Assembly (NCBI GenBank): GCA_040882505.1
Contig: JBBEBE010000005.1
Location: 310,001-374,000, forward strand
Length of the DNA stretch: 64,000 nt
Reading direction: 5' to 3'
Source of the DNA: JBBEBE01 sp040882505
GTDB lineage: Bacteria > Bacteroidota > Rhodothermia > Balneolales > Balneolaceae
Shown: positions 1-9,790 of the stretch, in pieces
Layout of the letters: every line of letters starts with the position of its first letter
Numbering within the stretch: position 1 is the first letter of the stretch
Position numbers and translations under genes: made by a program
The notes under the pieces: model-generated
Told to the model about the DNA's origin: nothing
Database searches by the model: none
What the model saw: the letters and a program-made list of their open reading frames with translations, nothing else

Positions 1-1409
1 CTCACCCAGCCCATGACCGTATAGACGATCAGAGAGGTGCCAATGGGTGTGAGCACTTGAATGGCCTGACTCGGCTCAAATACATAGTTGGCAACGACAA
101 ATCCGAGCAGACCGGCGACGATCGAGAGGATGGCCGCGCGGGAATCACAATGACGAAAGGCCGGCAACAGACCCAGAATCATCGGAATGGAGATGGGCCC
201 TACGAGGGCACCGAACCAGGTGATGATGAGCCCCAACACGCCCCCGAACGAGTCGGCATAGATGGCAACCACCAGGGTCAATCCGGTAAAGGTAAAGGTG
301 GAGGCGCGCGCCAGTCGCAGGGACTGTTTACGTGACAGATCCCGGAATTTACGGGAGAGATTGGGCAGGATGTCTCGTGTAATGACGGCCGAGATGGTGT
401 TGGCATCCGACGAGGTCATCGACATGGTGTTGGCAAACATGGAGGCGAGAACCAACCCGACCAGTCCGGGTGGCAGTAACTCCTGGGTAATCAGTGCGTA
501 GGATCGGGTGGGGTCCTCCAGATCGGGGAGAATCAGGGGGGCCGCCCACATCGGGAAAAAGAGGATGAGAGGCCAGATCAGATAGAGAGCTCCCGAGAGC
601 ATGGCCGCCTTGCGTGCATCCGATCCCGAGGGGGAGGAGATATAGCGGGTGGCCAGGTTCCAGGTTCCGCCGTTGTAACTAAAAAAGAAGATGATCAGGA
701 ATGTGAGGGCAAATCCACCGGAGTACGGGTCATTGAAGAGGCTGCCGTGCCCCTCCGGAAGCCTTTCCCAGATTCCGGTGATCGCGCCCCATCCGCCCAT
801 CATGTCCAGTATGATGAAAAACATGAGCACCCCGGCAACAATTTGGACCACAAACTGGGCAAGATCGGTCCAGACATCGGCCCAGAGTCCTCCGACCGTG
901 ATGTAGATGAGTGAGATGCCGCCCGCCAGCAGAATCCCGAACAGCAGAGAGGTTCCGGTAAAGGCATTGAGCAAGATCGCAATGGCTGCCCATTTGGCGC
1001 CCACATCAAACAGTTTCAGTAGCACACCACTCCACGCCATCACTTGTTGAGTGGGCAGGTTGTATCGCTTTTTCAGATATTCGGTCGGGGATTGGATGTT
1101 GGCCGAGCTTCGGAGCCGGGACCAGCGCGGGGCGATGAAGACGGCCCCGACAAAGATGGCAATGGCGATCATGAACGCCCACCAGACATAGATGGTAAAA
1201 CCGTGGGTGTAAGCGATGCCGGCGTAGGCGACAAAGACCGCGCCACTGTAACCGGAGATATGGTGAGAGATGCCCGACAACCACCAAGGGAGCTTTCCGC
1301 CGGCAACAAAGAAGTCTCCGGAATCGCCGACTTGACGAAACGACCACAATCCGATCACGACCATGACGAAAAAGAAGAGGCAGAGAGCGATCCAGTCGAG
1401 TTGATGCAT
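1..1409 (-). CDS. Sodium:solute symporter (SSS family), 3'-truncated by window edge
   Basis: Membrane protein of the SSS/SLC5 family, expected to import a sugar or other solute with Na+ across the inner membrane. Read from the ATG at 1409, the protein starts MHQLDWIALCLFF and continues with a family-typical segment (VGDSGDFFVAGGKLPWWLSG). Many hydrophobic helices follow, including a TSSDANTISAVITRDI stretch typical of the core bundle. At least 469 codons are present; the C-terminus lies beyond position 1. It diverges from the DUF1080 lipoprotein and belongs by context to the sugar locus to its right. The substrate cannot be told from sequence. A second SSS transporter sits at 49340-51112. Confidence 0.88.
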   Translation of the reverse strand, partial: MHQLDWIALCLFFFVMVVIGLWSFRQVGDSGDFFVAGGKLPWWLSGISHHISGYSGAVFVAYAGIAYTHGFTIYVWWAFMIAIAIFVGAVFIAPRWSRLRSSANIQSPTEYLKKRYNLPTQQVMAWSGVLLKLFDVGAKWAAIAILLNAFTGTSLLFGILLAGGISLIYITVGGLWADVWTDLAQFVVQIVAGVLMFFIILDMMGGWGAITGIWERLPEGHGSLFNDPYSGGFALTFLIIFFFSYNGGTWNLATRYISSPSGSDARKAAMLSGALYLIWPLILFFPMWAAPLILPDLEDPTRSYALITQELLPPGLVGLVLASMFANTMSMTSSDANTISAVITRDILPNLSRKFRDLSRKQSLRLARASTFTFTGLTLVVAIYADSFGGVLGLIITWFGALVGPISIPMILGLLPAFRHCDSRAAILSIVAGLLGFVVANYVFEPSQAIQVLTPIGTSLIVYTVMGWV

Positions 1410-1728
1410 GAGACGTCGTGATTCGATTGATTCAGGTTCACCGTTCAAAGGGTCGCTGGCGCCACGTGGAACGGACCGACCCGGTGTGGAGTGGACTCCA
1501 CGACTTGGTCAGAATGTCGAGACCATCTAAATTACGTCTTCTGTTCTGAAAAACAAGTGAGCTGTAACGAGTTATCGCCAAAAGGAGGTGTAAAAAGGGA
1601 CAACTTGAAGAGCCATTTGAGGTTCAGTAGCTTAACCGATTACTTGAAGGGAAGCTCGGCTGGACGAGACAGGGTCCTGGCGGACGGTACCTACAGCTAT
1701 CGATATCCAAAACGTGGAGAAATTGCGC
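1410..1728. promoter_or_regulatory. Divergent intergenic region with an inverted repeat
   Basis: This 319-bp gap separates the leftward symporter from the rightward DUF1080 gene and must hold both promoters. A perfect inverted repeat, GTGGAGT-GG-ACTCCAC, lies at 1486-1501 and could be an operator for both genes. No convincing ORF is seen. A purine-rich GGAG at 1715-1718 is the likely ribosome binding site of the rightward gene. Regulatory use of the palindrome is inference. Confidence 0.4.
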
Positions 1729-2901
1729 ATGAGATCGACAACAGAGTCTGTTCAAAAACGGGGTGCCCGAATCCGGAGAGTCGCCGGCTGGGCAGGAGTT
1801 GCAGGACTTTGGCTCTTGGCGTCGGCGTGCCAGGGTCCGGATATGGAGGTTTCGGCCGGTGAACAACTCTCGGGATCGGGCGCGTGTGCCGATTCGACGA
1901 TGAGCTGGATCGATCCGTCGGAGGTGGACGGTGTTCCGGGGACCGATCTTCAGGGGGAGTTTGAAGGTCGGGCTCTGTTGCCGGGATCGACCGATTCGAC
2001 CCGGGTGGGACTGCAGATGTCACTTTACGGGCCGGATCGAGTGCGCGGATCGGTATACAAGGGGGGGTTGCCCGGAGCAGAGGATCACGGGGAGCGGCCG
2101 CCGGAGTGGCTGGGCGTCGAGGGGAAACGGGTAGACGGCCGGTTGGAGTTGGCGCCGGAGGAGGGTTATTCGCTGCTCTATCTGGACAGCCATGTGACGG
2201 TGCTGGACGAAGAGAAGAATTATCTGGGTTATCTGGATCGGGTCTACCGGGAGAGCGCAACGCTGGGTCTGGAACCCGGAGAGGGAGTCGTCCCCCTGTT
2301 TCAGGGTATGGAGTCGGATCTGGAGAATTGGCAGGAGGGAGCCACCATGAGTGAATCCGGTCTTCACAGCGGAGCGAAAACGCGTCGGGAGTTTGGAGAC
2401 ATCCGACTGCATGCCGAGGTGTGGCTCAGCTGGATGCCGTGTGCATCCGATCAGCGTCGTACGAACAGCGGTCTCTATATTCAGGATCGGTACGAAGTGC
2501 AGATTATGGATTCGTTCGGGCTGGAACCCATGCTCAACAGCAGCGGATCGCTCTACCGGGAAGTCAAACCGGCGCTCAACATGAGCCTTCCTCCTCTTCG
2601 ATGGCAGACGTTTGACGTCTGGTTTCACGCTCCGACGTTCAATGAAGAGGGAGAGAAGGCAGAACCCGTTCGTCTGTCGGTTTGGTACAACGGTGTGCGT
2701 GTGATTGACAATGAGGTCCTGGAAGGAGGGACCGGGCGAGGCGGACAGCTCGAGGAGGTTCCGCTGGGTCCTCTTCTGCTGCAGGAGCATCCCGGGTCGG
2801 TCCGGTTCCGGAATGTCTGGATCAAAGAGGATGCGGGACCGGCGCCCGACCGATTTCTTCTGAACGGATCACTGCTGCGTACTTCCAACGAATCGGAATA
2901 A
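1729..2901 (+). CDS. DUF1080 (3-keto-disaccharide hydrolase family) lipoprotein
   Basis: Predicted lipoprotein of 390 aa: the signal ends in a lipobox, LLASAC. The C-terminal half carries a DUF1080/PF06439-like beta-sandwich (NSGLYIQDRYEVQIMDSFG, then WQTFDVWFHAP and a closing VRFRNVWIKED strand). Members of this family act on 3-keto-glycosides or occur in glycoside-degrading loci. The N-terminal half is a further domain that I do not recognise. The ATG at 1729 is preferred over the upstream GTG at 1714 because GGAG lies 9 nt before it. The neighbouring PVC dehydrogenase could supply the oxidised sugar. Family assignment is fairly secure; substrate is unknown. Confidence 0.82.
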   Translation: MRSTTESVQKRGARIRRVAGWAGVAGLWLLASACQGPDMEVSAGEQLSGSGACADSTMSWIDPSEVDGVPGTDLQGEFEGRALLPGSTDSTRVGLQMSLYGPDRVRGSVYKGGLPGAEDHGERPPEWLGVEGKRVDGRLELAPEEGYSLLYLDSHVTVLDEEKNYLGYLDRVYRESATLGLEPGEGVVPLFQGMESDLENWQEGATMSESGLHSGAKTRREFGDIRLHAEVWLSWMPCASDQRRTNSGLYIQDRYEVQIMDSFGLEPMLNSSGSLYREVKPALNMSLPPLRWQTFDVWFHAPTFNEEGEKAEPVRLSVWYNGVRVIDNEVLEGGTGRGGQLEEVPLGPLLLQEHPGSVRFRNVWIKEDAGPAPDRFLLNGSLLRTSNESE

Positions 2902-2965
2902 GCCGTGAAAGGAGTAGAGCGGTTCCCTACATTCCGAAACGGATGATTTCACGAACCTGACCACA

Positions 2966-5413
2966 ATGGATCCCATGCGTATCAAACGATGCCCCGTTTC
3001 CCAGCATCTTTTTCTGTTTATTGCGCTCATCTTGTCTGGCTGCACCCGGACGGACACGGCTCAACCGACCTCGACAACACCTCTTTATGCCGATTCTTCA
3101 CTGGCAGAGCAGGGGGAGCAGCCGGCCGGTACAGTCAAACTCGATTACAGTGCGTGGTCCGGGCTGGTCAAACCGCCTCTCCCACCGGACGAGGCGTTGG
3201 CTCGATTCCATCTCGAAGAGGGGTTCGAGGTGGAGCTGGTGGCCAGTGAGCCGGATGTGGTCGATCCTGTGGCGATGGATATCGACCGGGACGGGAATTT
3301 CTGGGTCGCCGAGATGATCTCCTACATGCCGGTTTGGGACCGGAGTGACGCAGAGACGTCCGTCCGGGAGCGGGTACCCCAGGGCCGGATTGTGGTATTG
3401 AGCGACAGCGATGCTGACGGCCGGGTCGACCGTCGACGGGTATTTGCCGATGAACTCATCCTTCCCCGTGCGATCAAGGTTCTCGATCGCGGAGTTTTGA
3501 TTGCCGAACCGCCCCGGCTCTGGTACTACCAGGATACGACCGGAGACGGAATCGCTGACAAGAAGGAGGTGATCAGCGACCGCTATGGCGATCCGGACGT
3601 GGCCAATGTAGAGCATATGCCCAACGGACTGCTCTGGGCAATGGACAATTGGATTCACAGCGCAGACCAGGGAGCGGTATCGGTTCGGCCCGAAGAGAAC
3701 GGGTGGAAGGTCCGGGAGATAGAGGCGTTGCCGCAATGGGGAATCAGTCAGGACGATTGGGGGAGGCTCATCGCCTCGCAGAACAGTCGGGCCATCACCT
3801 CACACCTGGTCCCCTACGGCTACAGCGGCCGACACCCGGATGTGCAGGTGACCGAAGGGATCTACGAGAGTCTGGCCGAAAGCGAGATTGTCTGGCCACC
3901 CTTTGCAACCGGAGTAAATCGGGGATATCGAGTGGGTATTCAGGTGCGGGAAGACGGGACGCTCCTGCGAATGACAGCGGCATCCGGTGCGCACGCCTAT
4001 CGCGGTGATCAGTTCGGGGAGAACTTTTACGGAGACATTTTTGTGGGAGAGCCGGCGGCCAATCTGGTCCGGCGCTACACCGGTCTGAACGAAGATCCAG
4101 CGGCGATCGACGAGACAGCGCTGCACCCGTACGAAGGGCGGGAGTTTTTGACCACACCGGACGAACGGTTCCGCCCGGTCAATCTTTACACCGGACCGGA
4201 CGGAGCCCTCTACATTATTGACATGTATCGGGGAATCTTCCAGCATGCCCGCTATCTGACCGATCACTTGCGGGACTATGCCGTGGAGCATGACCTCCAC
4301 CTCCCGTCCGGTCCGGGACAGTTTGGTCGCATCTGGCGGGTGGTTCGGTCCGATCGTCCCATACGGCGGGAACGGGTCCGTATGAGCGAACGGAATCCGT
4401 CGGAGTGGAGCGAGCTTCTCGTTCACGCGAACGGATTCTATCGGGATCGTGCCCAACAACTGCTTGTGGAGCGTTCTCCGGCCTCGGAAATTTCTACGCT
4501 GGAAGCCTATACAACGTCGGATGAGTTGGAGCCGACCCACCGCCTTCAAGCGCTCTGGACACTGGAAGGTTATGATCGGGCGATCTATCCGGCCAGCAAG
4601 CTTCGAATGACGGCGCTGGAAGCTCTCGGAGATCCTCATCCGCGTGTCCGGGCGGCCGCGATCCGGATTCTGGAACCGGCTGTACAAGAAGGAGATGAAG
4701 ACGTGACCGAGGCCCTTTTCAGGCTTGTGGAGAGCGAAAGAGCTCCCTATACACAACTCCAGCTTCTGGCGACATTGGGAGCGGCCCACGGGGAAGAGCT
4801 GCGTCTGGCCCGAATGGAGATTTTGCAACAGCATCCAGACGATCTTCGCTTTCACGAGATGGCCCTGACCGGTGTGGCGGGTGAAGAGGCCGCTTGGTTG
4901 GATCTTCTGCGCGAGTGGTTCGACCCGGCAGAACAGATCGAGAAGAGTGAAAACGAAGACGTGGATCCCCGGTGGGCGACACTCTATCGCCCCATCCTGG
5001 AACGGATCAGCCAGACAACCGGCGAGCAGTTGGCAACCGATGATCGGCGTATGCGAGAGGGGGCCCGGCTTTGGCCGACCTGTCAAGCGTGTCACGGGTC
5101 CAATGGCGAGGGAATGGCCGGTGCGGCACCGGCCCTGGTTGGAAGCGATTGGGTGAACGGGTCTCCGGAGGCGCTCATCCGAATTGTTCTGGATGGATTC
5201 AGTGGTGGGGAGTGGAGTCGGTCGGAGGGGAGCGGGAATGTGATGCCGGCGCATCGTTACCTCGGTGACGAGGAGGTGGCCCATCTTCTCACATGGATGC
5301 GGCAGTCGTGGGGCCATCGGGCCGAACCGGTCTCTCCGGAGCAGGTGCGCGAGGTTCGGGTGGCGACCGAGGGGCGAAGTCGAGAGTGGACACCGGAAGA
5401 GCTGACACCTTAG
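2966..5413 (+). CDS. PVC-type membrane-bound dehydrogenase with HEAT region and cytochrome c
   Basis: An 815-aa exported lipoprotein (lipobox LILSGC near residue 20). It starts with a beta-propeller dehydrogenase domain of the kind first described in Planctomycetes/Verrucomicrobia (FHLEEGFEVELVASEP, then VAMDIDRDGNFWVAEM and a YIIDMYRGIFQHARY segment). An alpha-helical HEAT-like stretch follows. The C-terminal cytochrome c domain has one heme-binding CQACH at residues 706-710 and a downstream NVMPAH that can supply the axial Met. It probably oxidises a sugar or alcohol in the periplasm and passes electrons to the respiratory chain. It lies 64 bp after the DUF1080 gene and 67 bp before the NagA-like gene, so the three are probably co-transcribed. 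Confidence 0.85.
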   Translation: MDPMRIKRCPVSQHLFLFIALILSGCTRTDTAQPTSTTPLYADSSLAEQGEQPAGTVKLDYSAWSGLVKPPLPPDEALARFHLEEGFEVELVASEPDVVDPVAMDIDRDGNFWVAEMISYMPVWDRSDAETSVRERVPQGRIVVLSDSDADGRVDRRRVFADELILPRAIKVLDRGVLIAEPPRLWYYQDTTGDGIADKKEVISDRYGDPDVANVEHMPNGLLWAMDNWIHSADQGAVSVRPEENGWKVREIEALPQWGISQDDWGRLIASQNSRAITSHLVPYGYSGRHPDVQVTEGIYESLAESEIVWPPFATGVNRGYRVGIQVREDGTLLRMTAASGAHAYRGDQFGENFYGDIFVGEPAANLVRRYTGLNEDPAAIDETALHPYEGREFLTTPDERFRPVNLYTGPDGALYIIDMYRGIFQHARYLTDHLRDYAVEHDLHLPSGPGQFGRIWRVVRSDRPIRRERVRMSERNPSEWSELLVHANGFYRDRAQQLLVERSPASEISTLEAYTTSDELEPTHRLQALWTLEGYDRAIYPASKLRMTALEALGDPHPRVRAAAIRILEPAVQEGDEDVTEALFRLVESERAPYTQLQLLATLGAAHGEELRLARMEILQQHPDDLRFHEMALTGVAGEEAAWLDLLREWFDPAEQIEKSENEDVDPRWATLYRPILERISQTTGEQLATDDRRMREGARLWPTCQACHGSNGEGMAGAAPALVGSDWVNGSPEALIRIVLDGFSGGEWSRSEGSGNVMPAHRYLGDEEVAHLLTWMRQSWGHRAEPVSPEQVREVRVATEGRSREWTPEELTP

Positions 5414-5480
5414 GTGGAGTGACCGGTATGGATCGTGGCAAAATGGGTGGGTGAACAAGATGGAATTCGGGAGCGGGACG

Positions 5481-6512
5481 ATGAATGAACAAGACGAGAG
5501 GTTCGGGTATCTGAAAACGTTGGATTCGGGCGTTCAAACGTTTCCCGGATTTGTGGATCTGCAAGTGAACGGGTTTATGGGGGTGGACTTCTCTTCCGGG
5601 GAGCTGACCCGGGAGACGTTTTTGACGGCGTGTCGCGGTCTCATCGAGCGGGGTACGGTCGCCTTTCTTCCCACCATCATCACCTCGAGTCCGGAGCGGT
5701 TCAAGCGGAACCTTGCGCTCATGGCGTCGATGATGGACCACGAGGAACTTTCCGGACATCTGCTGGGATTTCATGTGGAGGGTCCGTTTCTCTCCCCCGA
5801 GGAGGGGGCGATCGGGGCGCACAATCCGTCTTGGGTGCTCCCGCCCGACCCGGCATTCCTGGATCGGTTACAGGGGTGGGCGAGCGGGAACATCCGCCTG
5901 ATCACGATTGCGGCAGAGTGTGAGGGGGCAGAGGAACTCTGTCGTCACGCGGTAAAACAAGGGATTACGGTCTCATTGGGCCATCAGCTCGCCAACGGAG
6001 AGCAGATGCAACGTTTGGCCGATGCCGGGGCGACAGCGCTGACCCATTTGGGGAACGGGATGCCGGCAACCGTGAATCGACACCGCAATCCGCTGGTTGA
6101 CGGGCTTGCCTGTGATGATCTGACCGCCATGGTGATCAGCGACGGTCATCACCTTCCTGAATCGCTGCTCAAAGTGATCTGGCGTGTCAAGGGGATCGAT
6201 CGTTTTCTTGTGGTCAGCGACGCCTCTCCCATCGCCGGGATGCCTCCGGGTCGCTACAACGCACTTGGAAACGAGGTGGTCCTGGAGCCCTCCGGCTATC
6301 TGAGCAACCCGGAAACCGGTTACCTGGTCGGTTCCTCGGCCACGATGCTCGAGTGCATGAACGTACTGGCCGATACCGGTTGGTTCGGCCCGGAGGAGTT
6401 GTTGCGGGCAGGTCTGGAGAACCCGCTTCGATTGATCGGGTTGGATCCGGAGCGTGTCTTGAACGCCTTTACGCACAGAATCGGGGTCCGCAAGCGCTTT
6501 TTTAACCTCTGA
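5481..6512 (+). CDS. nagA: N-acetylglucosamine-6-phosphate deacetylase-like amidohydrolase
   Basis: Cytoplasmic amidohydrolase-fold enzyme of about 343 aa. It shows the NagA signature PGFVDLQVNG (a Q-x-N version, as in E. coli NagA), the metal-binding Glu in HVEGPFLS, metal or substrate His residues in SLGHQ and THLGNGM, a DGHH motif, and the catalytic Asp in VVSDASPIAG. All key residues are present. The small N-terminal beta-sandwich domain of typical NagA (about 50 residues) is nearly absent. The ATG at 5481 is chosen because GGAG lies 8 nt upstream; in-frame ATG 5460 and GTG 5451 are alternatives. No NagB-type deaminase is adjacent, so the substrate may differ from GlcNAc-6-P. Confidence 0.85.
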   Translation: MNEQDERFGYLKTLDSGVQTFPGFVDLQVNGFMGVDFSSGELTRETFLTACRGLIERGTVAFLPTIITSSPERFKRNLALMASMMDHEELSGHLLGFHVEGPFLSPEEGAIGAHNPSWVLPPDPAFLDRLQGWASGNIRLITIAAECEGAEELCRHAVKQGITVSLGHQLANGEQMQRLADAGATALTHLGNGMPATVNRHRNPLVDGLACDDLTAMVISDGHHLPESLLKVIWRVKGIDRFLVVSDASPIAGMPPGRYNALGNEVVLEPSGYLSNPETGYLVGSSATMLECMNVLADTGWFGPEELLRAGLENPLRLIGLDPERVLNAFTHRIGVRKRFFNL

Positions 6513-6640
6513 ACAACCCTTTCCAACGTTCGGGAGAAGTAAAAAGTATTTTTCATTTGTAAAAAAAGGTTGTTTCTTACTAGGTGTGTGTGGGAATACT
6601 ACGCCTCATACTTACTACAACTAACTCTAAAGGAGCAAAT

Positions 6641-9600
6641 ATGTTGAAACAGTTACTAATCAAAGGACTGTCGGTGTTCGTAGCCGCTCTTCTTTCGGTT
6701 GGCTTCGTTTCCGAAGTTCAAGCGCAGGAAGTGACCGGTACGGTAACCACCGCTGAAGATGGATTGCCTCTACCCGGGGTAAATATCCGTATTCAGGGGA
6801 CCGACAGTGGGACCGTGACGGACATGGACGGAGAGTTCTCTCTCGATGTCCCTTCACTGAATTCGACGCTGATCTTCTCGTACGTCGGCTTTGAGTCTCA
6901 GACCATCGCCTTGAATGGCCGGGACGAGATTGAAGTTGCCATGACAGCCCTTGCGCTGGAAGGAGATGAGCTCATCGTTACCGCATTCGGTATTGAACGG
7001 GAAGCGCGATCGCTCTCCTACAGTACCCAGAATGTGGATACCGAAACATTGGCCGCTGCACGAGAGACGAACGTGATGGCCTCTTTCGCAGGTCGAGTCG
7101 GCGGGATGTCCGTGACTCAGGACGGTTCCGGTGTCGGTGGAGCGACACGTGTCGTTCTTCGGGGAAACCGATCCATTTCCGGAGGAAGCCAGCCACTCTA
7201 CATCATTGATGGTGTACCGATGGGCGGCGACCCACAGGACCTCTCTCCCGATGACATCGCGAGTGTCGAAGTCCTGAAAGGCCCGAACGCGGCTGCTCTC
7301 TACGGAAGTGCTGCCCAGAACGGCGCGATCGTGATCAGCACGAATCGTGCGGAAGCCGGCGTTGTGAATGTGAGCTTTAGCAACAACTTCACCATGAGCC
7401 AGGCCAACATTCTGAGAGATTTTCAGAACGAGTATGGTCAGGGTTCCGGCGGGCAGTACAACCAAGGGTCCGAGTTCTCTTGGGGGCCTCGACTGGACGG
7501 GCAACAGGTTCCTCACTGGACCATCGACCCGAACCATCCCAACTTTGGGCAGACCTATGCGTTTGAAGCACAACCGGACAACGTCAACGACGTCTTCCGT
7601 ACCGGTTACAACAATGCAAGCAACCTGACCGCCAGCGTTGGTGGCGAGACTACCCAGACGGTCTTCTCCTACACCTACACCACGGCGCAGGGGATCTTCC
7701 CGGGCAACGAGCTGGAGCGGAACAACGTGAACCTGCGAATCACTTCGCAGTTGAGCGACCGCCTCACACTGGACAGCCGGTTGACCTACATGCGTGAGAT
7801 CAAAGACAACATGCTGGCACAGGGTGGTAACTTTGCCAACCCGACCCGGAACACGTACCGGTTGCCACGAAACATCCGTACATCGGATATTGCGCAGTTC
7901 GAGTTTACGGACAACGCAGGTAACAATCGGCAGCACTACTGGGCACCGGGATCCAACGGCGGGAACAACCCGTACTGGGTACTCAACCGGAACCTCTCCG
8001 AACATGGAGTGGACCGGACCATGGCTCTCGCCTCATTGGACTACGAGATCACCGATTACCTGAACTTCATGGTTCGCGGTGCGTTTAACCGACGAAGCAC
8101 CACGGCAGAGGAAAGGCGATACAATGACTCCTACATTATCGCTGACAACGGGTACTACGCTGAGAACCAGGGCTATGAGCTGGAGCTCAACACCGATTTC
8201 CTTCTGGCCTACCAGCAGGATCTGACGGATCAGTGGTCTGTAAACGCCAATCTGGGTGGAAACGTCCAGCAGCAGCGGAACGAGCATGTGTATGTGAATA
8301 CCAGCTCCAACCCGGGGATGACCATCCCGAACTTCTTCGCCATTTCCAATACGCAGACACCGAACGCGTCTCACAGTATCGGATCTCCGAAGGATGTTCG
8401 ATCCCTGTACGCCTTCGGTCAAATTGGATGGCGGGATGCGATCTATCTGGACATTACCGGACGGAACGACTGGAGCTCAACGCTTCCGGAAGAAAACAAC
8501 TCGTACTTCTATCCTTCGGTTGGTTTGACGACCATCCTGAGCGACTTGATCGAGATGCCGGAAGCTGTTTCGCTGGCTCGACTTCGTGTCTCGTATGCCC
8601 AAGTGGGTAGTTCCGCCTCTCCATTCCAGCTTCAGCGGTTTGCCAGTATTTCTGCCGGCGGAAACCAGGGTTTCCTTTCGTTGAGTGGAACCCTGCCGAA
8701 CACCGATCTGAAGCCGGAGATGACCGAGTCCTACGAAGTGGGGGCAGATATCCGCTTCTTCCAGGGACGACTTGGACTGGACGTAACGGCCTACCAGACC
8801 AACACGACCAACCAGCTCTTTACGGTAGCTCTCCCGATCGGTTCCGGTGCCTCCTCGTTCTTCACGAACGGCGGGAACATCGAGAACAAAGGGATCGAGT
8901 TTACGTTGAACACGACGCCGGTTGAGCGAATGGGACTTGTTTGGGATGCCGACTTTACCTTCGGTCTGAACCGAAACAAGGTGGTCGAGATCTCTGACGA
9001 ACGTCCACGACTCTCCATTGGATCCGACTTTTTGCGGGAAGTATTCGTGGAAGAGGGTGAAGCCTTCGGAAATGTCTACTCGCGTGGATTCCAACGAAAT
9101 GATGAAGGACAAGTACTTGTCGACCAAAGCAATGGCCTTCCGTTGGTTACCGGCGGAAAAACCGTCATGGTTGCCAATTATGAGCCGGATTGGACGGGAG
9201 GATTCTCTTCCAACATCGCATACAGAAACTGGCACTTGAGCTTCCTGATCGATCACCGACAGGGTGGAACGGTCGCGTCGTTCTCGAATGCAGTATCGTA
9301 TGCGGATGGTGTCGACCAGCAAACAATTCCCGGTCGTGAAGGAGACCTCGTATTCGGAGAGACTGTCTTCAAAAACGAGTCGGCTGTAATGGTGGATGCC
9401 AATGGAAACGAGGTTGGACCCAATACCGCTACCACGGATGCTGAGTCGTTTTGGCGTCAGCTTGGCGGACGAAATGCACCGGTTGGTGAAGCGTTCGTTG
9501 AGAGTGCGACCAACACGCGACTCCGCGAATTGACAGTGGGATACCGACTCCCCGAGTCCGTGATCTCGACGCTTCCGGTCAGCAATGTGACGGTCTCGTT

Positions 9601-9751
9601 GGTGGGAAGAAATCTCTTCTTTATCCACAGAGCGTCCGAGAACCTGGATCCGGATCTGATGTTGGGCACAGGTAGGGCAGCACCAGGCTTTGAGTCTTTT
9701 GCGCCACCGACGACACGTACCTTCGGTGCCAACATCAAAGTCGACTTTTAA
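6641..9751 (+). CDS. susC: SusC/RagA-type TonB-dependent outer-membrane transporter
   Basis: A 1036-aa outer-membrane importer. The signal peptide ends VSEVQAQ. Next come a carboxypeptidase-regulatory-like domain (about residues 28-100, VTGTVTTAEDGLPLPGV), the SusC plug signature (LRGNRSISGGSQPLYIIDGV), and a long beta-barrel ending in an aromatic residue, GANIKVDF. The start at 6641 follows an AAGGAG site 6 nt upstream; an in-frame ATG at 6584 would put extra residues before the signal peptide and is rejected. With the SusD partner 39 bp downstream it should take up an oligosaccharide in a TonB-dependent way. An A/T-rich leader of about 130 bp precedes it. Confidence 0.95.
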   Translation: MLKQLLIKGLSVFVAALLSVGFVSEVQAQEVTGTVTTAEDGLPLPGVNIRIQGTDSGTVTDMDGEFSLDVPSLNSTLIFSYVGFESQTIALNGRDEIEVAMTALALEGDELIVTAFGIEREARSLSYSTQNVDTETLAAARETNVMASFAGRVGGMSVTQDGSGVGGATRVVLRGNRSISGGSQPLYIIDGVPMGGDPQDLSPDDIASVEVLKGPNAAALYGSAAQNGAIVISTNRAEAGVVNVSFSNNFTMSQANILRDFQNEYGQGSGGQYNQGSEFSWGPRLDGQQVPHWTIDPNHPNFGQTYAFEAQPDNVNDVFRTGYNNASNLTASVGGETTQTVFSYTYTTAQGIFPGNELERNNVNLRITSQLSDRLTLDSRLTYMREIKDNMLAQGGNFANPTRNTYRLPRNIRTSDIAQFEFTDNAGNNRQHYWAPGSNGGNNPYWVLNRNLSEHGVDRTMALASLDYEITDYLNFMVRGAFNRRSTTAEERRYNDSYIIADNGYYAENQGYELELNTDFLLAYQQDLTDQWSVNANLGGNVQQQRNEHVYVNTSSNPGMTIPNFFAISNTQTPNASHSIGSPKDVRSLYAFGQIGWRDAIYLDITGRNDWSSTLPEENNSYFYPSVGLTTILSDLIEMPEAVSLARLRVSYAQVGSSASPFQLQRFASISAGGNQGFLSLSGTLPNTDLKPEMTESYEVGADIRFFQGRLGLDVTAYQTNTTNQLFTVALPIGSGASSFFTNGGNIENKGIEFTLNTTPVERMGLVWDADFTFGLNRNKVVEISDERPRLSIGSDFLREVFVEEGEAFGNVYSRGFQRNDEGQVLVDQSNGLPLVTGGKTVMVANYEPDWTGGFSSNIAYRNWHLSFLIDHRQGGTVASFSNAVSYADGVDQQTIPGREGDLVFGETVFKNESAVMVDANGNEVGPNTATTDAESFWRQLGGRNAPVGEAFVESATNTRLRELTVGYRLPESVISTLPVSNVTVSLVGRNLFFIHRASENLDPDLMLGTGRAAPGFESFAPPTTRTFGANIKVDF

Positions 9752-9790
9752 TGAAAGTCCTGACTTCAATTTTTTGATATAGGATTCACT

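Noticed and set aside
3800..5458. 552-codon minus-strand frame opposite the PVC dehydrogenase
   Set aside because: Antisense shadow; the plus-strand protein has a heme motif and family signatures.
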